The notes under the pieces are model-generated. The model saw nothing but the letters and a program-made list of their open reading frames with translations. It was not told the origin of the DNA and did no database searches. A stretch of 64,000 nt of DNA from Paenibacillus sp. FJAT-29882 (lineage in GTDB: Bacteria > Bacillota > Bacilli > Bacillales > DSM-1321): the NCBI RefSeq assembly GCF_001510645.1, contig NZ_LMVB01000003.1:124001-188000 (forward strand). Direction: 5' to 3'. Shown piece by piece: positions 34,634 to 45,100 of this stretch. Numbering within the stretch: the first letter of the stretch is position 1; the number at the start of each line of letters is the position of its first letter. A program made the position numbers and the translations under genes.

Positions 34634-37432
34634 ATGGCTTACCAACCAAAGTCTTATCGTAAATTCGTTGCTACTGCAGCAACAGCTACTTTAGTAGCAG
34701 GAGCAATTGCTCCAATAGCATCTGCAGCATCATTCACAGATGTATCGGCTAAATACAAAGAAGCTGTAGATTTCGTAGTATCTAAAGGTGCTAACGGTCT
34801 TACTTCTACAACATTTGGCGTAGGTAGCGACATCAAACGTGTTGATGCAGCTGTTCTACTTGTAAACGTATTAGGTCTTGATATTGAAAAAGCACCAGCT
34901 TCAGGCTTCACAGACGTACCTGCTCGTGCTGCTAAACATGTTAATGCACTTAAAGCAGCTGGTATTACTAATGGTAAATCCGCTACAAAATTTGATGCAG
35001 AAAGCAAAATCACTCGTGGTGAATTAGCTCTTTGGATCCAAAAAGGTTTCGAACTTAAAGGTGAAGGAAACGTTACATTCACAGACGTATCTGATCGTTA
35101 TAAAGAAGCAGTATCTGCTTTGGTAGCTAACGAGATTACTAACGGAACTTCAGCTACACAATTCGGAACAGATAAAACTGCGAAACGTGGCGATTATGCA
35201 ATCTTCTTGCAAAAAGCTGCAGCTCCTGTTTCTCCTGTTTCTATTGCTAGTGTAAGTGCGATTAACACTAAAACTTTAAAAGTGGAATTCAACAAAGCGG
35301 TTGATACAACTAAAGCAAAATTCGAAGTTAAAAAAGGATCAGTAGTAGTAAACGTTGCTAAAACTACACCATCTGCTGACAATAAATCTTTTGAACTTGA
35401 ATTAGCAAGTAAATTCTTTGAAGGTGAGTACACAGTTAATGTAACTGGTCTTACAGAAAAAGCTTTATCAGGTTCTGTGAAAGTGGAAAACGAAAAAGTA
35501 GCGAAAATCGAAGTTCTTTCCGATGTAGCCCCTCTTTCGGAAGATGGAAACACTGCTACAGTTGGTTATGTAGTGAAAAACCAATATGATGAAGATATTA
35601 CAAATTCATCATTAGCAACTTCTATCAATTGGAATGCTACAAGCGGTTTAGCTGATGATAATAATAAAGGCGTTGTTTCTGTAGATGTTACTGGTAAAAA
35701 AGCTGGCGATAAAGTAGTTGTAACTGGTATTAACCAAACAACTAACACTGTAGTTTCTACGACTTTAACATTGAGCAACAAGGCAGTTGCTGATGTAGTA
35801 ACTTTCAAAAATATTTACAATGCAGATAATAAAGAGCTTAATAGCAAATCTACTTTCTCAGAATTCCCACTTCTAGTTGACGTGAAAGACCAGTATGGAA
35901 CTTCTCTGAAAGCGGCTGTTATTAATAAAGATGTTTTGTTTACATCTTCAAACGAAGGAATCTTAAAAATTAAACAAGCTAATGATGATAAAGGAAAAGA
36001 TAAAAACGAAGTAGGTCTTGAATTAGTTGCAGGTGATTATGTAGCGAATGGCGGTAAAGTAATTATTACAGCAATCACTAAATCAACTGGTAAAGTGACT
36101 CAGTTTGAAGTTAATGTGAAAGCAGCTGCTACACTTGATACCTTTGCGATTACTTCTCCAACTGATCTAGTTGCTGCAAATGATACTGTTAAAATCCCAT
36201 TCACTGCAGCTGATCAATATGGTACAGCGTTAACTAAATTCAAAGAAGTTACTGGTCAAGTTGACTTCTCTGCAACTGGTAACGAACAACCTGTACTTAA
36301 AGAGGATGCTAATGGTGATGCCTATGTTGAGTATAAGCCATCAACTAAAGGTACTAAAGTAATCTTCGCTACAACTAAAACAGGTAAAGTATCTCAAATT
36401 ACAATTAATGTTCAAGAGCCTGCTGAAGGTGTAACGATTGAACCATTAAAAGATGTAACAAGTCTTGTTGCAGTTAATGGGAAATCAGAGATTACTGCTA
36501 AAAACTTAGAAGTGAAAGATCAATATGGTCGTACATTTAAACTTGCTGATCATTTTGCTGACTATAAAGTAGTTGCTACTGAAACAGATAACAATAATAC
36601 TATCTCTCTTACAGGTACAGAAATTGCAAAAGCAAATGATAAAATTGTTATCAGTGGATCCACAAAAGGTAGTGAAGAAGTAACATTTACTCTTCATAAA
36701 AAAGATAAAGATGGAAATTTCCAAGAAGTGAAAACGAGCCCACTAAAAGTAACTTTTAGTGTTACAGATAAAACGGCTTTTGCTTCTTATGAAGTTGGAA
36801 ACGTTGATACAGTTTATGCTGATGCAAAAACCGATGCTTATACTCGTGACCTTAATGTGTACGGTGTAACTGCTAAAGGTGAAAAAGTATTAATTCCTGA
36901 AACTAACTACACTGTAACTTCAAGCAATGGAGCATTAAGTTATATTAATGGTAAATTAGATGTGATTGATGGAGTAGATGTAGCTACAGTATTTGGTACG
37001 AATAATGAAATCAAAGTTAACGTAACAATTATTGTAGATGCAGCTGAGAAACCTGTTACTCTTACAAAAGAAGTTACACTATCTAAAGTCGCTCCTAAAA
37101 CTGCTAAAGTTGAATTTGATGCTCTTAAATTAGTTAATGGATTAGGTAATGTAACTGTAGCTGAACTGGCTTCAACTACTGATGCTGCTGCCTTGAAATC
37201 TGCACTAAAATTAGTGGACCAATATGGTGTAGCTTACACACCATCTGAAGTTCTTATTACTGTTACTAATGTTGTAGATGCTGACAAATCTGGCGCTATC
37301 ACAGTGAATAACAATGGTAAAGCTAATGTGGATCTTGTAGGAGCTACTGCTGGCGATACATTTGTTACTACTTACTTAATTGATGGTCAAGTTGGAACAT
37401 TAAACTTTAAAGTAGTTAGCACTCCTCAATAA
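34634..37432 (+). CDS. S-layer protein with three N-terminal SLH domains
   Basis: 932 residues. The signal peptide is cut near SAA/SFTDV (about 30). Three SLH domains (about 31-200; repeated motif ITNGxSATxF and the TRGELA / KRGDYA endings) bind pyruvylated wall polysaccharide. The rest (about 205-932) is a chain of beta-sandwich, Big/Ig-like repeats, with several copies of VKDQYG or LVDQYG as in bacterial Ig-like S-layer domains. There are no cysteines, and Ala/Thr/Lys/Val dominate, typical of S-layer subunits. Its first 200 residues are about 80% identical to the product of the gene at 58827; the C-terminal parts differ. Strong GGAGGATTT ribosome site. Confidence 0.93.
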   Translation: MAYQPKSYRKFVATAATATLVAGAIAPIASAASFTDVSAKYKEAVDFVVSKGANGLTSTTFGVGSDIKRVDAAVLLVNVLGLDIEKAPASGFTDVPARAAKHVNALKAAGITNGKSATKFDAESKITRGELALWIQKGFELKGEGNVTFTDVSDRYKEAVSALVANEITNGTSATQFGTDKTAKRGDYAIFLQKAAAPVSPVSIASVSAINTKTLKVEFNKAVDTTKAKFEVKKGSVVVNVAKTTPSADNKSFELELASKFFEGEYTVNVTGLTEKALSGSVKVENEKVAKIEVLSDVAPLSEDGNTATVGYVVKNQYDEDITNSSLATSINWNATSGLADDNNKGVVSVDVTGKKAGDKVVVTGINQTTNTVVSTTLTLSNKAVADVVTFKNIYNADNKELNSKSTFSEFPLLVDVKDQYGTSLKAAVINKDVLFTSSNEGILKIKQANDDKGKDKNEVGLELVAGDYVANGGKVIITAITKSTGKVTQFEVNVKAAATLDTFAITSPTDLVAANDTVKIPFTAADQYGTALTKFKEVTGQVDFSATGNEQPVLKEDANGDAYVEYKPSTKGTKVIFATTKTGKVSQITINVQEPAEGVTIEPLKDVTSLVAVNGKSEITAKNLEVKDQYGRTFKLADHFADYKVVATETDNNNTISLTGTEIAKANDKIVISGSTKGSEEVTFTLHKKDKDGNFQEVKTSPLKVTFSVTDKTAFASYEVGNVDTVYADAKTDAYTRDLNVYGVTAKGEKVLIPETNYTVTSSNGALSYINGKLDVIDGVDVATVFGTNNEIKVNVTIIVDAAEKPVTLTKEVTLSKVAPKTAKVEFDALKLVNGLGNVTVAELASTTDAAALKSALKLVDQYGVAYTPSEVLITVTNVVDADKSGAITVNNNGKANVDLVGATAGDTFVTTYLIDGQVGTLNFKVVSTPQ

Positions 37433-37482
37433 AACTAAACGAAACGTTACTTTATAAGCTAGTTATCTAGTGAAAAAAAGTG

Positions 37483-37541
37483 AAAGAAATATCTCATGCT
37501 TTGACTTCATGGTTAAACCCATGAGGTATTTCTTTTAACTA
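37483..37541 (+). terminator. Terminator after the first S-layer gene
   Basis: AAAGAAATA-CTCATG pairs with CATGAG-TATTTCTTT across a 20-nt loop, with a short TTTT run. Confidence 0.65.
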
Positions 37542-37552
37542 TTGTTACTATA

Positions 37553-38262
37553 TTGTAGGTGAAATTCCTACACTTGCTAAATAGTCAGGAGCAAGTACCT
37601 AATCCTCCTGCATCCAGTAAGGTTCTAACACAACCGAAGGGGTGAAGTCAGGTGAAGTCGTACTCATGAAGTTGAGGCGGGGTTCCATAAAAGGTGACTA
37701 TGGTTAGGAGACGAATCCATGCTTAGGCAGGGTGAGGTAGTGAATACTAAGAATTGCTAGGAGTTTAGTATTCATCCTTAAATCTGAAATGATTTAATGG
37801 AGATCAGTAAATTGACTGTTAAACTGGTCTTTCTCATACCTGAATAGTGGAGATCTACGGTCATCAAAAAGAGGGATGGTAACAATGGAACGTTTGAAGT
37901 CTTGCTAGAAGAGGTGGGTTAGCACCAATGAGACTAGTAAGATGGCTGCGGGTTCATAGTAGTGTGGATCGCTGGCCGTTTGGACTTGTATGGTAACATA
38001 CGAGAAGGATAAAACCAGCAGGAGCGAAGGAACCTAGTCAGTAGTAGAATTCTATGAAAAGCTTATTTCCCCAAAATAATGCTTTTACACTTAATAGGTC
38101 CAATCATGTAATGTGATTGGACCTGTTTTTAGATATTATATAGGTATAATGATTCATGTTGTATTACTTATAGAATGTCTATTGATAGCACACCGTATAC
38201 ACTGAAAGGTGCTCGTACGGTGTAGGATCGAAACGAAAGCCATGATATGTGGTATAAGATGA
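37553..38262 (+). ncRNA. ORF-less group II intron, IIC-like (possibly degenerate)
   Basis: AGGTGAAATTCCT at 37556-37568 matches the start of domain I in IIC introns (GGGTGAGAGTCCC in the Oceanobacillus intron). CCGAAGGGGTGAAGTC and GAAGTC repeats follow, in the same order. A domain V-like hairpin is at 38190-38224 (CCGTATAC-AC-TGAAA-GGTG-CTCGTACGG) and a domain VI-like hairpin at 38226-38262. No maturase gene is present between them. The 5' boundary is uncertain by tens of bases. It lies just after the S-layer terminator, the usual IIC target. The catalytic triad position reads CAC rather than CGC. Confidence 0.6.
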
Positions 38263-38264
38263 TC

Positions 38265-38612
38265 TGTCCCAATAAAGTTAGACATAAAATTTTATGCAAC
38301 TTCCAAGACCTAAGTTCGGTATTCTACTGGACTTAGGTCTTTTAATTTTACCCTCATTCGTTTGTGATTGTAATAATAGATATAGTCATCCAACTCCTGC
38401 TCGAAATGCTTCATACTTTCAAACTCTTGCAGGTAGAGTAGCTCAGATTTTAATAAGCCAAAGAAATTTTCCATGACCGCATTATCCAAACAATTGCCTT
38501 TCCGTGACATACTTTGCTTAATATTGTGTTGCTCTAATGATTTTTGATACCCCTTCATCTGATAATGCGATCCTTGATCCGGGTGATAGCTGGATATAGT
38601 AAAGATCGATTT
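38265..38612 (-). mobile_element. IS3-family insertion sequence remnant
   Basis: The terminal repeat-like end TGTCCCAATAAAGTTAGACA (38265-38284) directly abuts the intron end. The element keeps only the C-terminal part of orfB and lacks the other end. Confidence 0.75.
38310..38600 (-). pseudogene. IS3-family transposase OrfB, C-terminal fragment
   Basis: About 95 codons remain of the DDE integrase core: HPDQGSHYQ (second catalytic Asp region), [24 protein letters not shown] with the final catalytic Glu, and the typical end [21 protein letters not shown]. The first catalytic Asp and all of OrfA are missing, and the frame runs into unrelated DNA near 38600. An internal ATG at 38558 is not a real start. 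Confidence 0.85.
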
Positions 38613-38619
38613 AACAGTG

Positions 38620-38655
38620 AACTGTGGCCACGAGATGAATGGTCACAGTTTTTTT
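38620..38655 (+). terminator. Terminator-like hairpin beside the IS remnant
   Basis: AACTGTGGCCA / TGGTCACAGTT stem (one G-U pair) followed by T7. Confidence 0.75.
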
Positions 38656-38843
38656 CTATTGTATTGGTAGAAGTATTTAGGAATTAGAGTTGGTTTTCTA
38701 GGCTGAATAGAATGGATGAAAATGCGGTGCCGGATATTTATATTAGACACTACATATATAAGTTACGACCGGTTTCTCATGTTGAATAAGAGTTTTATCG
38801 TGTTTAGACAAATTTCCCATTATTGCGACTAATTTAGCTAATA

Positions 38844-38871
38844 TTTACAAAACATAAACAATTTCTATACA
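38844..38871 (+). promoter_or_regulatory. Promoter-like site before the broken surface-protein gene
   Basis: TTTACA-16-TATACA, followed by ATAGGAGTGGGG (about 38897-38908), a ribosome-site-like stretch. It may be left over from the disrupted gene. Confidence 0.4.
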
Positions 38872-38938
38872 TTGGATTAATATACCAATGATTAAATAGG
38901 AGTGGGGAAATAAGTTGCGGGATTATAGTACTACTGAT

Positions 38939-39016
38939 GGCACGCCGTATGCGATGAAAGTCGCCCGTACGGTGTAGGCCCGAACCGAAAGCCACAGGAT
39001 TGTGGTATAAGACGGG
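38939..39016 (+). ncRNA. Second group II intron 3' end (domains V and VI)
   Basis: The domain V-like hairpin keeps the CGC triad (CGCCGTAT), a GCGAT-GAAA-GTCGC apical stem, a CC bulge and CGTACGGTG. Domain VI follows with CCCG / CGGG outer and GCCACA / TGTGG inner pairing and an unpaired A stretch. It is close to the copy at 38190-38262. No domain I is visible nearby, so this is a 3' fragment or an internally deleted intron. Confidence 0.65.
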
Positions 39017-39295
39017 AATAGCTTAACAACTGTAACAAATGTAACTGATTTTAATGCTGCTATTGCACAAGGAGTAGATGCTATTACGATTTCTGGGGAT
39101 ATTGCTTCAAATTCAACATTTAATCTTACAGCAAAAACGGTGACTAATTTAACCATTGATTTAACAGGTATGGTTAATGGGGAAAAGCTTACTTTAACAA
39201 ATGGAACTGTAAAGAATCTAATAGTTAAAGATAAACAGGGTGTTCTATTAGACATTAATGGTATAACAGTCGAAAACACTACGAAACTTAACTAA
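39011..39295 (+). pseudogene. 3' remnant of a secreted surface-protein gene
   Basis: A reading frame without start codon opens at the intron 3' end and runs 94 codons to a stop. The product (SLTTVTNVTDFNAAIAQGVD, then TVTNLTIDLTG and GTVKNLIVKD) is beta-rich and Thr/Asn-rich, like beta-helix segments of secreted proteins. It resembles the repeat modules of the next two genes. The 5' part was lost or separated by intron and IS insertion. Confidence 0.6.
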
Positions 39296-39441
39296 GTTTG
39301 ATAGATGGAGAAATGGGAGAAGTCTAAACTTCTCCCGATTCTTAAGTTTATATTTCCATGTTCGGAAGAAATGCTATGTGAAATGTTGCTTTATGAATTC
39401 TTTATCTTTAAATAGTATAGACATTGAAGGAGCGAGAATGT

Positions 39442-42084
39442 ATGGAAAATAAAAAACGACTTTCTATTAAGAAACCTGCAGCTTATGCAGCTTTATCTAC
39501 AGCAGCGTTTGCAGCACTAATAACCATACCAGCAGCAGTAGCTCACGCTGATGTGAAATTTTCTGGGACAACTACTCTTAAAGGCGAAGTGGTTATTACA
39601 ACACAAGTTCAGCTTAATGATGCAACTGCAGATGGTTCATTAAAAAATGCTAAAGTAATCATTGATCCCGCTACTCCAGGAATGGAAATTGATTTAGGAT
39701 CAGTAAAAGCTAATGATATTGAAATAAAAAAATCAGTTAAGCTAAAAGGCGACAATCTTCACGATGCAAAGATTGTATTGAATCCTGACAATGGTAATAG
39801 CAACATCAATTTAAGTGGTGTTAATGCAACTAATATCATTATTGGGAACGACAATGTAAAAGAAATTACAGTTGCAGATGATGTAACGAATATCACAGTT
39901 GCGGATGGGGTAACAGCAGAATCGCCAATAATTTTGGATAAAAAAGGCGAGGTTAAAGGAGATGTAACAGTAACTCCAGAAACTCCAGCAGTAGATAAGA
40001 ACGTACTAAAAGGTAAAATTGCAAATGCTAAAACAGCTCTTGAAGGTGCAGTAGAGGGAACCGAAGTTGGACAGTATAAAATAGGTTCTATCAAAACACT
40101 TCAAGATGCGATTACAGCAGCAGAAGCAATAGTAGCGGATACAAAAGCGAATCAGAAGACTGTAAATACAGCAATCGTAACATTAAACACTGCAGTAGAG
40201 AATTTCCAAGCAGGTAAAGTTAGCAATGGGAATTTTAATCTATCCATCATGCACGTAAATGATATACATGCGAATACGGACAAAGCACCAAAGCTTGTTA
40301 CAGCAGTTAAAGAAGTGCGTAATCAAAAACCGGATGCACTGTTACTAAATGCAGGGGATGTTTTCTCTGGTACTTTATATTTTAATGAATTCCTAGGCCA
40401 AGCAGACTTGGAATTTATGAATTTAATGAAAGTTGACGCTATGACATTCGGTAACCATGAGTTTGACCTTGGTTCATCACCTGAAGGTCATAAAGCATTA
40501 GTTGATTTCATTAAAGCAGCAAAATTCCCGTTTGTATCCGCAAACGTAGATTTTTCAAAAGATGACAAATTCACTGGTTTATTTAATACGAAAATACCTA
40601 CAACTCCTGACAATGGGAATATTTACACAGGAATTGTCAAAGAAGTGAATGGAGAAAAAGTAGGGATTTTTGGTCTTACGACAGCTGAAACAGAAGGTAT
40701 TTCAAGTCCAGGGAAAATTACATTCTCTAACTATATTGAAGATGCAAAAAAAATGGTTGCTGAATTTGAAGCAATGGGAATTAACAAGGTCGTAGCACTT
40801 ACACATATTGGGTACGATGATAATGCAGCTGTAGACAATGATCTAGAACTAGCTGCAAACGTACCTGGAATTGACGTAATTGTTGGAGGACACAGCCATA
40901 CACAATTAAATACACCTGTAGTTATAGACAAAGATAAAAAAGGTGAAGTAAAAGATAAAACAATTATTGTACAAGCTTATCAATATTCCGATTATCTTGG
41001 TACTTTAGATGTTGAGTTTGATAAAAATGGTGTAGTAGTAGGACATGCAGGAGAGTTAATTAAGACTGCTGATAAAGCTGAGGATGCTGAGGCAGTTGAG
41101 CTATTAAAACCTTATAAAGATCAAATCAAAGCTGTAAATGAAGAAGAAATTGGAGTAACACTTGATCATGCACTTTTAAATCCAAGAACAACTGATGTAG
41201 GTTATGTACCGGGCACAAGTGTAAGAGCTAGTGAAACTATTCTAGGGAACTTAATTACTGATGGCATGCTTGCAAAAGCGCAAGAATATGTAAAAGATAA
41301 ACAAGTAATTATGTCATTCCAAAATGGTGGAGGAATTCGCGCTGCTATTGGAGCGGGCCCAATCACAGTAGGTGAAGTAATCACAGTACTTCCATTTGGT
41401 AACACACTAGCGACTATGGATGTTACTGGTGCGGAATTAAAAGCGGCATTTGAAATTAGCTTTAAAGAGTATCCAAAAGAAAATGGTGGTTTCCTCCATG
41501 TATCTGGAGCGAAAGTAGAATTCGATTCTTCAAAACCTGCCGGAGAGCGTGTAGTTTCAATTTCATATAAAAATGAAGATGGTACTTACACTAAAATCGA
41601 AGACGCTAAGACTTATACAGTAGCAACAAACGCATTCACTGCTAAAGGTGGAGACGGCTATACCGTTCTTGAAAAAGCTTATAAAGAAGGTCGTGTAACG
41701 GATCTTGGTCTTTCGGATTGGGAAAACTTAAGAGAACATTTAGGATCATTAGACAAAATTCCAACTAAAATTGAAGGTCGTATTGTAGACGTTGCAGGTG
41801 AAGAATCTGATACTGAACTACCAGGTGGTAGTGTAGCAGCTGGTGAATTCTCAGGAACAGCTGAAAATCCAAAAGTTTACAAAGGTGACGTAACCATTTC
41901 TGTAACAGACGTAGCTTCTTTTAAACATGCGGTTGTCAAAGGTAATCTGATTCTTACAGGAACTCTGACAGAAGATGTATCTTTTACAAACATTAAAGTC
42001 GAAGGTAATTTAGATATTTCAGGTCTTGCAGGAGATAACTATGGTTTCGACGGAATCACAGTAACAGGGGAAACAACTCTTTAA
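39442..42084 (+). CDS. Secreted 5'-nucleotidase/cyclic phosphodiesterase (UshA/YfkN-like)
   Basis: 880 residues from ATG 39442 after GAAGGAGCGA; an in-frame TTG at 39424 overlaps that site. The signal peptide ends near AHA37. A beta-repeat region (about 38-180) and a helical linker precede a calcineurin-like metallophosphoesterase domain (about 262-507) with metal ligands in NDIH, AGDVFSG, GNHEFD, LTHIG and GGHSH. The 5'-nucleotidase C domain (about 567-783; FQNGGGIRA, GFLHVSG and the stacking TAKGGDGYT) follows, then another beta-repeat end. It releases phosphate from nucleotides outside the cell. There is no SLH domain or LPXTG motif, so anchoring, if any, must use the repeat modules. Confidence 0.92.
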   Translation: MENKKRLSIKKPAAYAALSTAAFAALITIPAAVAHADVKFSGTTTLKGEVVITTQVQLNDATADGSLKNAKVIIDPATPGMEIDLGSVKANDIEIKKSVKLKGDNLHDAKIVLNPDNGNSNINLSGVNATNIIIGNDNVKEITVADDVTNITVADGVTAESPIILDKKGEVKGDVTVTPETPAVDKNVLKGKIANAKTALEGAVEGTEVGQYKIGSIKTLQDAITAAEAIVADTKANQKTVNTAIVTLNTAVENFQAGKVSNGNFNLSIMHVNDIHANTDKAPKLVTAVKEVRNQKPDALLLNAGDVFSGTLYFNEFLGQADLEFMNLMKVDAMTFGNHEFDLGSSPEGHKALVDFIKAAKFPFVSANVDFSKDDKFTGLFNTKIPTTPDNGNIYTGIVKEVNGEKVGIFGLTTAETEGISSPGKITFSNYIEDAKKMVAEFEAMGINKVVALTHIGYDDNAAVDNDLELAANVPGIDVIVGGHSHTQLNTPVVIDKDKKGEVKDKTIIVQAYQYSDYLGTLDVEFDKNGVVVGHAGELIKTADKAEDAEAVELLKPYKDQIKAVNEEEIGVTLDHALLNPRTTDVGYVPGTSVRASETILGNLITDGMLAKAQEYVKDKQVIMSFQNGGGIRAAIGAGPITVGEVITVLPFGNTLATMDVTGAELKAAFEISFKEYPKENGGFLHVSGAKVEFDSSKPAGERVVSISYKNEDGTYTKIEDAKTYTVATNAFTAKGGDGYTVLEKAYKEGRVTDLGLSDWENLREHLGSLDKIPTKIEGRIVDVAGEESDTELPGGSVAAGEFSGTAENPKVYKGDVTISVTDVASFKHAVVKGNLILTGTLTEDVSFTNIKVEGNLDISGLAGDNYGFDGITVTGETTL

Positions 42085-42169
42085 TTCTTTTTGCCAAGCC
42101 GTTTGCTAATCGGCTGAATGCTTAGCGTTTTTTTGTCAAAAACCGTATATAAAAAGGAGAATTGTTTAG

Positions 42170-45100
42170 ATGAGGAAAAGGAATTGGAAGAAGCCTGTAA
42201 ATACTTTTTTATCTGCTAGTTTAGTAGCAAGTTTAGTAGCACCTGTGATCCCGACAGTGACTCACGCTGCTACGAATCCCACGGATTTAATTATTTCTGA
42301 GTATATCGAGGGAAGTAGTTTTAACAAGGCAATTGAGCTTTACAATGGGACAGGGAAATCGATTAATTTAAGTGAGTATTCATTAGAAATGCACACAAAT
42401 GGAGCAGATACAGCTAGTAATAAATTGACATTAAATGGTATATTGGAAAGTGGCAAGACGTTTGTGGTTCACCATAAAGACGCGAGTGCAGCGATTCAAA
42501 GCAAAGGTAATTTAGTGAATACTACTGTCATTAATTTTAATGGTGATGATCCAATCGTTCTAAAGAAATCAGGTGAAGTCATCGATTCTATTGGACAAGC
42601 TGGTGTAAAGGTAAACTTTGGGGCAGACGTCACTTTAGTTCGTAACAGCTCTATTACATCTGGTGACAAAGTGATAAATGACCCCTTTGACCCTAATAAA
42701 GAGTGGACGACTCACCCAAAAGATACATTTACAAACCTAGGCTCGCATGAAATGGATGGTGGCGAAACGACACCAGTAGAAAGTAAAGTCGAAGCAGTAA
42801 CGGTTTCTACTCCATCATCGAATGTCCAAGCGGGTACAGAAATCACATTATCAACAGCCACTGAGGGAGCAACAATCTATTATACAACTAATGGATCAGA
42901 ACCAACGACGTCTAGTACGAAATATACAGCTCCAATCGTTATTGACAAAGATATGACAATCAAAGCTTTTGCTGTCGCTGATGGTCTCACAAATAGTGAT
43001 ATTAAATCGTTTGATTACAAACTAGTAAGTGAATCTGAAATCCTTTCAATTGCAGATGCACGTGCGCAGAAAACTGGTGAAGTAACAGTGAAAGGAATCG
43101 TAACAGCAAAATTAAAAAATACGATTCATATCCAAGATGGAACGGCTGCAATTGCGGTTCGTCCACCATCTCTGAATGTTCAACTTGGTGATGAAATTAC
43201 GGTTGATGGTTCATTAAGTGAGTATAATGGATTATTACAATTAACTGGAACACTTGTAGGTACACCTGTCTCTAAAGTAGTACCAAGTCCAGAAGTACTT
43301 ACAGGTGCACAACTGAACGAAACGAACGAATCAAAATTAGCAACAGTAAATAATGTAACGATCTCTGGAGCTGCTCAGAACTATACAGGTACGGATGAAG
43401 CTGGGACAAAATTTACTGTTCGTGATGAGAATAATAACTTAGGCTTAATAGCTGGTTCAACATACGAGTCAATCACAGGTATCATTCAAGAGTTTAATGG
43501 GACTTATCAAATCATTCCACGCTCTGAACAAGATGTAATTACTGATAGCTCTATTATTCAACCGGTGTTTGCGAATCCAGGCAGTGGAACATTTGTTGGA
43601 AACAAAACAGTAGAACTATCTACAACTACAGAAAAAGCGGAGATTTATTACACTTTAGATGATAAAGATCCAAAAGTAGATGGTCAAAAATACGTAACTC
43701 CGATTGAAATTACTAAAGATACAACACTAAAAGCAGTTGTAAAAGCAGAAAACGGTGACTTTAGTGAAGTAAAGACTTTCGAATATAAAATTACAGATGG
43801 TCTACAAATTCATGATATTCAAGGAGCAGGTCATACAACTTCCTTTAATAATCAAACAGTGGAAGGTATCGAAGGTGTAGTTACATATGCTTTCACATTG
43901 AATGGTTCATACTATTATCACATTCAAACTCCTGACGAGTTAGCGGATAATAATCCAAATACTTCAGAAGCAATTTTACTTTATAGCGGTAATAAAGCGT
44001 TGAATATCAAAGTTGGTAATCTAGTATCAGTTACTGGTAAAGTAAATGAATACGCATATGATGGTTATTCTGATGCGAATACAACAGACTTGAAAACTAC
44101 ACAAATCAATGTTCGTGATGATCAAGGTGGCAAAGTACAAGTAATTAAGAGTGGCGTTGCTTTACCAGCTCCAATCATCATTGACGAAGAAAAAATGTCA
44201 TTAGAGAAAATTGATAGTGATAACTTATCCGTTTTCAATCCAACAGTTGACGCAATTGATTTCTGGGAAAGTATTGAAGGAATGCGCGTAGAAGTTGGAA
44301 ATGTGAAAGCAGTAGCACCTCAAGAGCATGGCGATCTTATTACGGTTCTTGAAAATGCACCAACAAATTCTCTACATGGTGGACTATTGTATGAAGAAGG
44401 TAACCAAAATCCAAATCGTGTCCAATTTCGGATGGAGCCAAACGGTCCCGCAAGAGATTTTGAAGTAGCGACAGGTGATACATTTAAAGGCCCGATTACC
44501 GGCGTTGTCGGTTATTCATTCCAAAATTACAAAATCTATGCATCTCTAGATGATATGAAATTAGCTCATTCAAAAGGAACTGCAAAACCAGAAAAAACAA
44601 CGATTGTAAAAGCAGATGATAAGTTAACAATTGCTTCTTATAACTTAGAAAACTTCTCTAACAATACAAAGTCAACCTCCAATGATAAAGCTAAAAAACT
44701 AGCAAGAGCAATTGGTACAGATATGGAAAGCCCTGATATCGTTGGTGTTACAGAAGTACAAGATAATAATGGTGAAGACACAGGAAATTCCGCAGCAGAC
44801 CAAAGTTACGGAAGATTGATTGCAGCAATTAAAGCTGAAAGCGGAGTCCAATATAAATATGTAAATATCGACCCTGTAAACAATCAAGACGGCGGTGCAC
44901 CAAATGCGAATATCCGAGTTGGATTCTTATACAATCCAGAACGTGTTAAATTAACGGAGGGTGCTACACCAGGTTCTGCTACAACTGCTGTTGGGTATGA
45001 AAATGACAAGTTAACACTTAACCCAGGTCGTATTGATCCGAACAATACTGCATTTAACAGTAGCCGTAAACCATTAGCAGCACAATTTGATTTCCAAGGG

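Noticed and set aside
37553-38262. T-box or other riboswitch leader
   Set aside because: The domain V/VI hairpins and IIC-like domain I start explain it better, and no regulated gene follows.
38923-39279. 118-codon minus-strand frame
   Set aside because: It is the antisense of the surface-protein remnant and of the intron 3' end, with low-complexity Val/Ser/Thr composition.
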